In this document: one piece after another, positions 63,245-64,000 of the stretch
Numbering within the stretch: position 1 is the first letter of the stretch
Layout of the letters: each line of letters starts with the position of its first letter
Source: Pararhizobium sp.
Lineage (GTDB): Bacteria; Pseudomonadota; Alphaproteobacteria; Rhizobiales; Rhizobiaceae
Length of the DNA: 64,000 nt
Reading direction: 5' to 3'
Assembly: GCA_017794825.1 (NCBI GenBank)
Contig: CP051237.1
Span: 1,736,001 to 1,800,000, forward strand
Made by a program: the position numbers and the translations under genes
Notes under the pieces: model-generated
What the model saw: only the letters and a program-made list of their open reading frames with translations
Told to the model about the DNA's origin: nothing
Database searches by the model: none

Positions 63245-63909
63245 TACAGATAGATGCGCACGGCGCGCAGTTTGCCCGGTTCGCCACGCTCATAGACGGC
63301 GACCGCGGGCCGGCCGCTCGGCATATAGCACTCCACAGCGCAGGTTTTTCCGTCGTCGGTGAGGCGGCAGTAGCGAATGCGGATGCCGTCATCGCCCATC
63401 ATCGTCGAGAAGTCGGCTTTCAGTTCATCCCTGCCGGAATAAACGACGCCGTTGGAATGGCGGAAATATCCGTCGCCTTGAAAAATATCGAGGACGTCTT
63501 CCAGCCTGTTACCGTTCAGCGCTTGAAAATAAGCGAATAATACATCGTCCTCGGACCGCCACGGATGGATACCCTCGACAGGTTCGAGGATCGCCGCCCG
63601 GTCTTCGACGAGGTGATGATCGGAATAGACGCGCGCCACTGACGACCCGTCGTCCTGCCGCTCGAACACGAAGCCGACCGGCAGCGGATCCCGACCGCCA
63701 TCGGCCGGCGCGAACATGTATTCCTCGAATTCACGCGCGCCGTCGGCAGTTCTCCTTACAAGCGCGACCGACGACCAGCGATCACCGGGGAAAAGCGCGC
63801 TTTCGCGTTCGAAATCCAGCGGATTCGTTGCGCCCAGAAACGGATCGTTCACGGCCGATTGCGCCCTGATCCTGCTTATCAGCGCTTCGCGCCCGTCACT
63901 TGCCTGCAT
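63244..63909 (-). CDS. NTF2-like (SnoaL-type) protein in a dioxygenase operon
   Basis: A 221-residue protein made of what looks like an N-terminal extension and a C-terminal NTF2-like cone domain (about 110-220: FAYFQALNGNRLEDVLDIF, YFRHSNGVVYSGRDELK). The N-terminal part (LFPGDRWSSVALVRRTADG) may be a second similar fold. NTF2-like domains form small-ligand pockets, as in the small subunit of ring hydroxylases and in isomerases, but no catalytic residues can be assigned here. ATG at 63909 chosen, with GGAGAGG upstream. First gene of the operon, so it may act on the dioxygenase substrate or product (inference). Confidence 0.72.
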   Translation of the reverse strand: MQASDGREALISRIRAQSAVNDPFLGATNPLDFERESALFPGDRWSSVALVRRTADGAREFEEYMFAPADGGRDPLPVGFVFERQDDGSSVARVYSDHHLVEDRAAILEPVEGIHPWRSEDDVLFAYFQALNGNRLEDVLDIFQGDGYFRHSNGVVYSGRDELKADFSTMMGDDGIRIRYCRLTDDGKTCAVECYMPSGRPAVAVYERGEPGKLRAVRIYL

Positions 63910-63951
63910 GGCGCCTCTCCTCCCTGCTCGTTCACGTTCAATAGTATTAGT

Positions 63952-63961
63952 TGGTCGACCA
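63952..63961. promoter_or_regulatory. Palindrome upstream of the dioxygenase operon
   Basis: TGGTCGACCA is a perfect ten-base palindrome, 43 bases before the NTF2-like start. It resembles sites bound by GntR/FCD regulators (TGGTNNNACCA-like, family knowledge). On the minus strand TTGACT (63966-63961) adjoins it, and TATTGA follows after about 17 bases, so the palindrome lies inside a possible promoter. The regulator would be outside the window or elsewhere. Confidence 0.45.
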
Positions 63962-64000
63962 GTCAATTTATAATATTATCGCATTCGGATCCGTTTCAGA

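Overview
The window looks like a chromosomal segment of an alphaproteobacterium of the rhizobial type (Hyphomicrobiales; a Phyllobacteriaceae- or Rhizobiaceae-like genome). The main reason is the block murA - DUF2948 - hisD - UPF0262 - low-molecular-weight phosphatase - infA - maf - yacG at 45.7-51.1 kb, a gene order I know from that group. The many TTT, Liv and acyl-CoA catabolic genes and a ku-ligD pair fit as well. The genus is not determined. All family assignments come from reading the protein sequences; no search was run.

1-8.8 kb: two divergent tripartite tricarboxylate transporter (TTT) systems. On the minus strand are tctC, a DUF336 protein, tctB and a tctA cut by the window edge. 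On the plus strand are a carboxymuconolactone-decarboxylase-like gene, tctC, tctB, tctA and a LigI-like amidohydrolase. A GntR/FCD and a LysR regulator follow. The 250-base divergent promoter carries a 14-base inverted pair, one copy next to each operon.

9.4-26.9 kb: a large acid-catabolism region. A minus-strand operon encodes a Liv-type ABC importer (livHMGF and a binding protein), two acyl-CoA synthetases and two acyl-CoA dehydrogenases. Divergent from it are a TetR regulator, a thiolase, a FadB-like fusion, an AMACR/CaiB-like enzyme, an enoyl-CoA hydratase and a nitronate-monooxygenase-like flavoprotein. Together they can import, activate and beta-oxidise an organic acid, possibly methyl-branched. 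The TetR protein probably acts on the palindrome between the two operons.

27.0-45.3 kb: accessory region. It starts with a PhcB-like methyltransferase gene broken by one extra base. A complete, compact type II secretion system follows: gspL, M, C-like, K, E, F, H, I, J on plus, converging with gspD, prepilin peptidase and gspG on minus. Next to it is a 1,475-residue exported protein that resembles the animal G8/CEMIP/TMEM2 family and is the likely cargo. The region ends with an IS66 remnant, a dead tyrosine recombinase and tRNA-Thr, as expected of an old tRNA-inserted island.

45.3-52.4 kb: housekeeping block, then a nested tandem repeat (two 203-base units built from a 19-base motif), a YCII-like gene and tRNA-Phe.

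52.8-64 kb: ku and ligD (non-homologous end joining), a serine beta-lactamase-fold hydrolase, a membrane diguanylate cyclase, mmsB with an isobutyryl-CoA-dehydrogenase-like gene (valine breakdown), and an operon for a two-subunit LigAB-type extradiol dioxygenase preceded by an NTF2-like protein.
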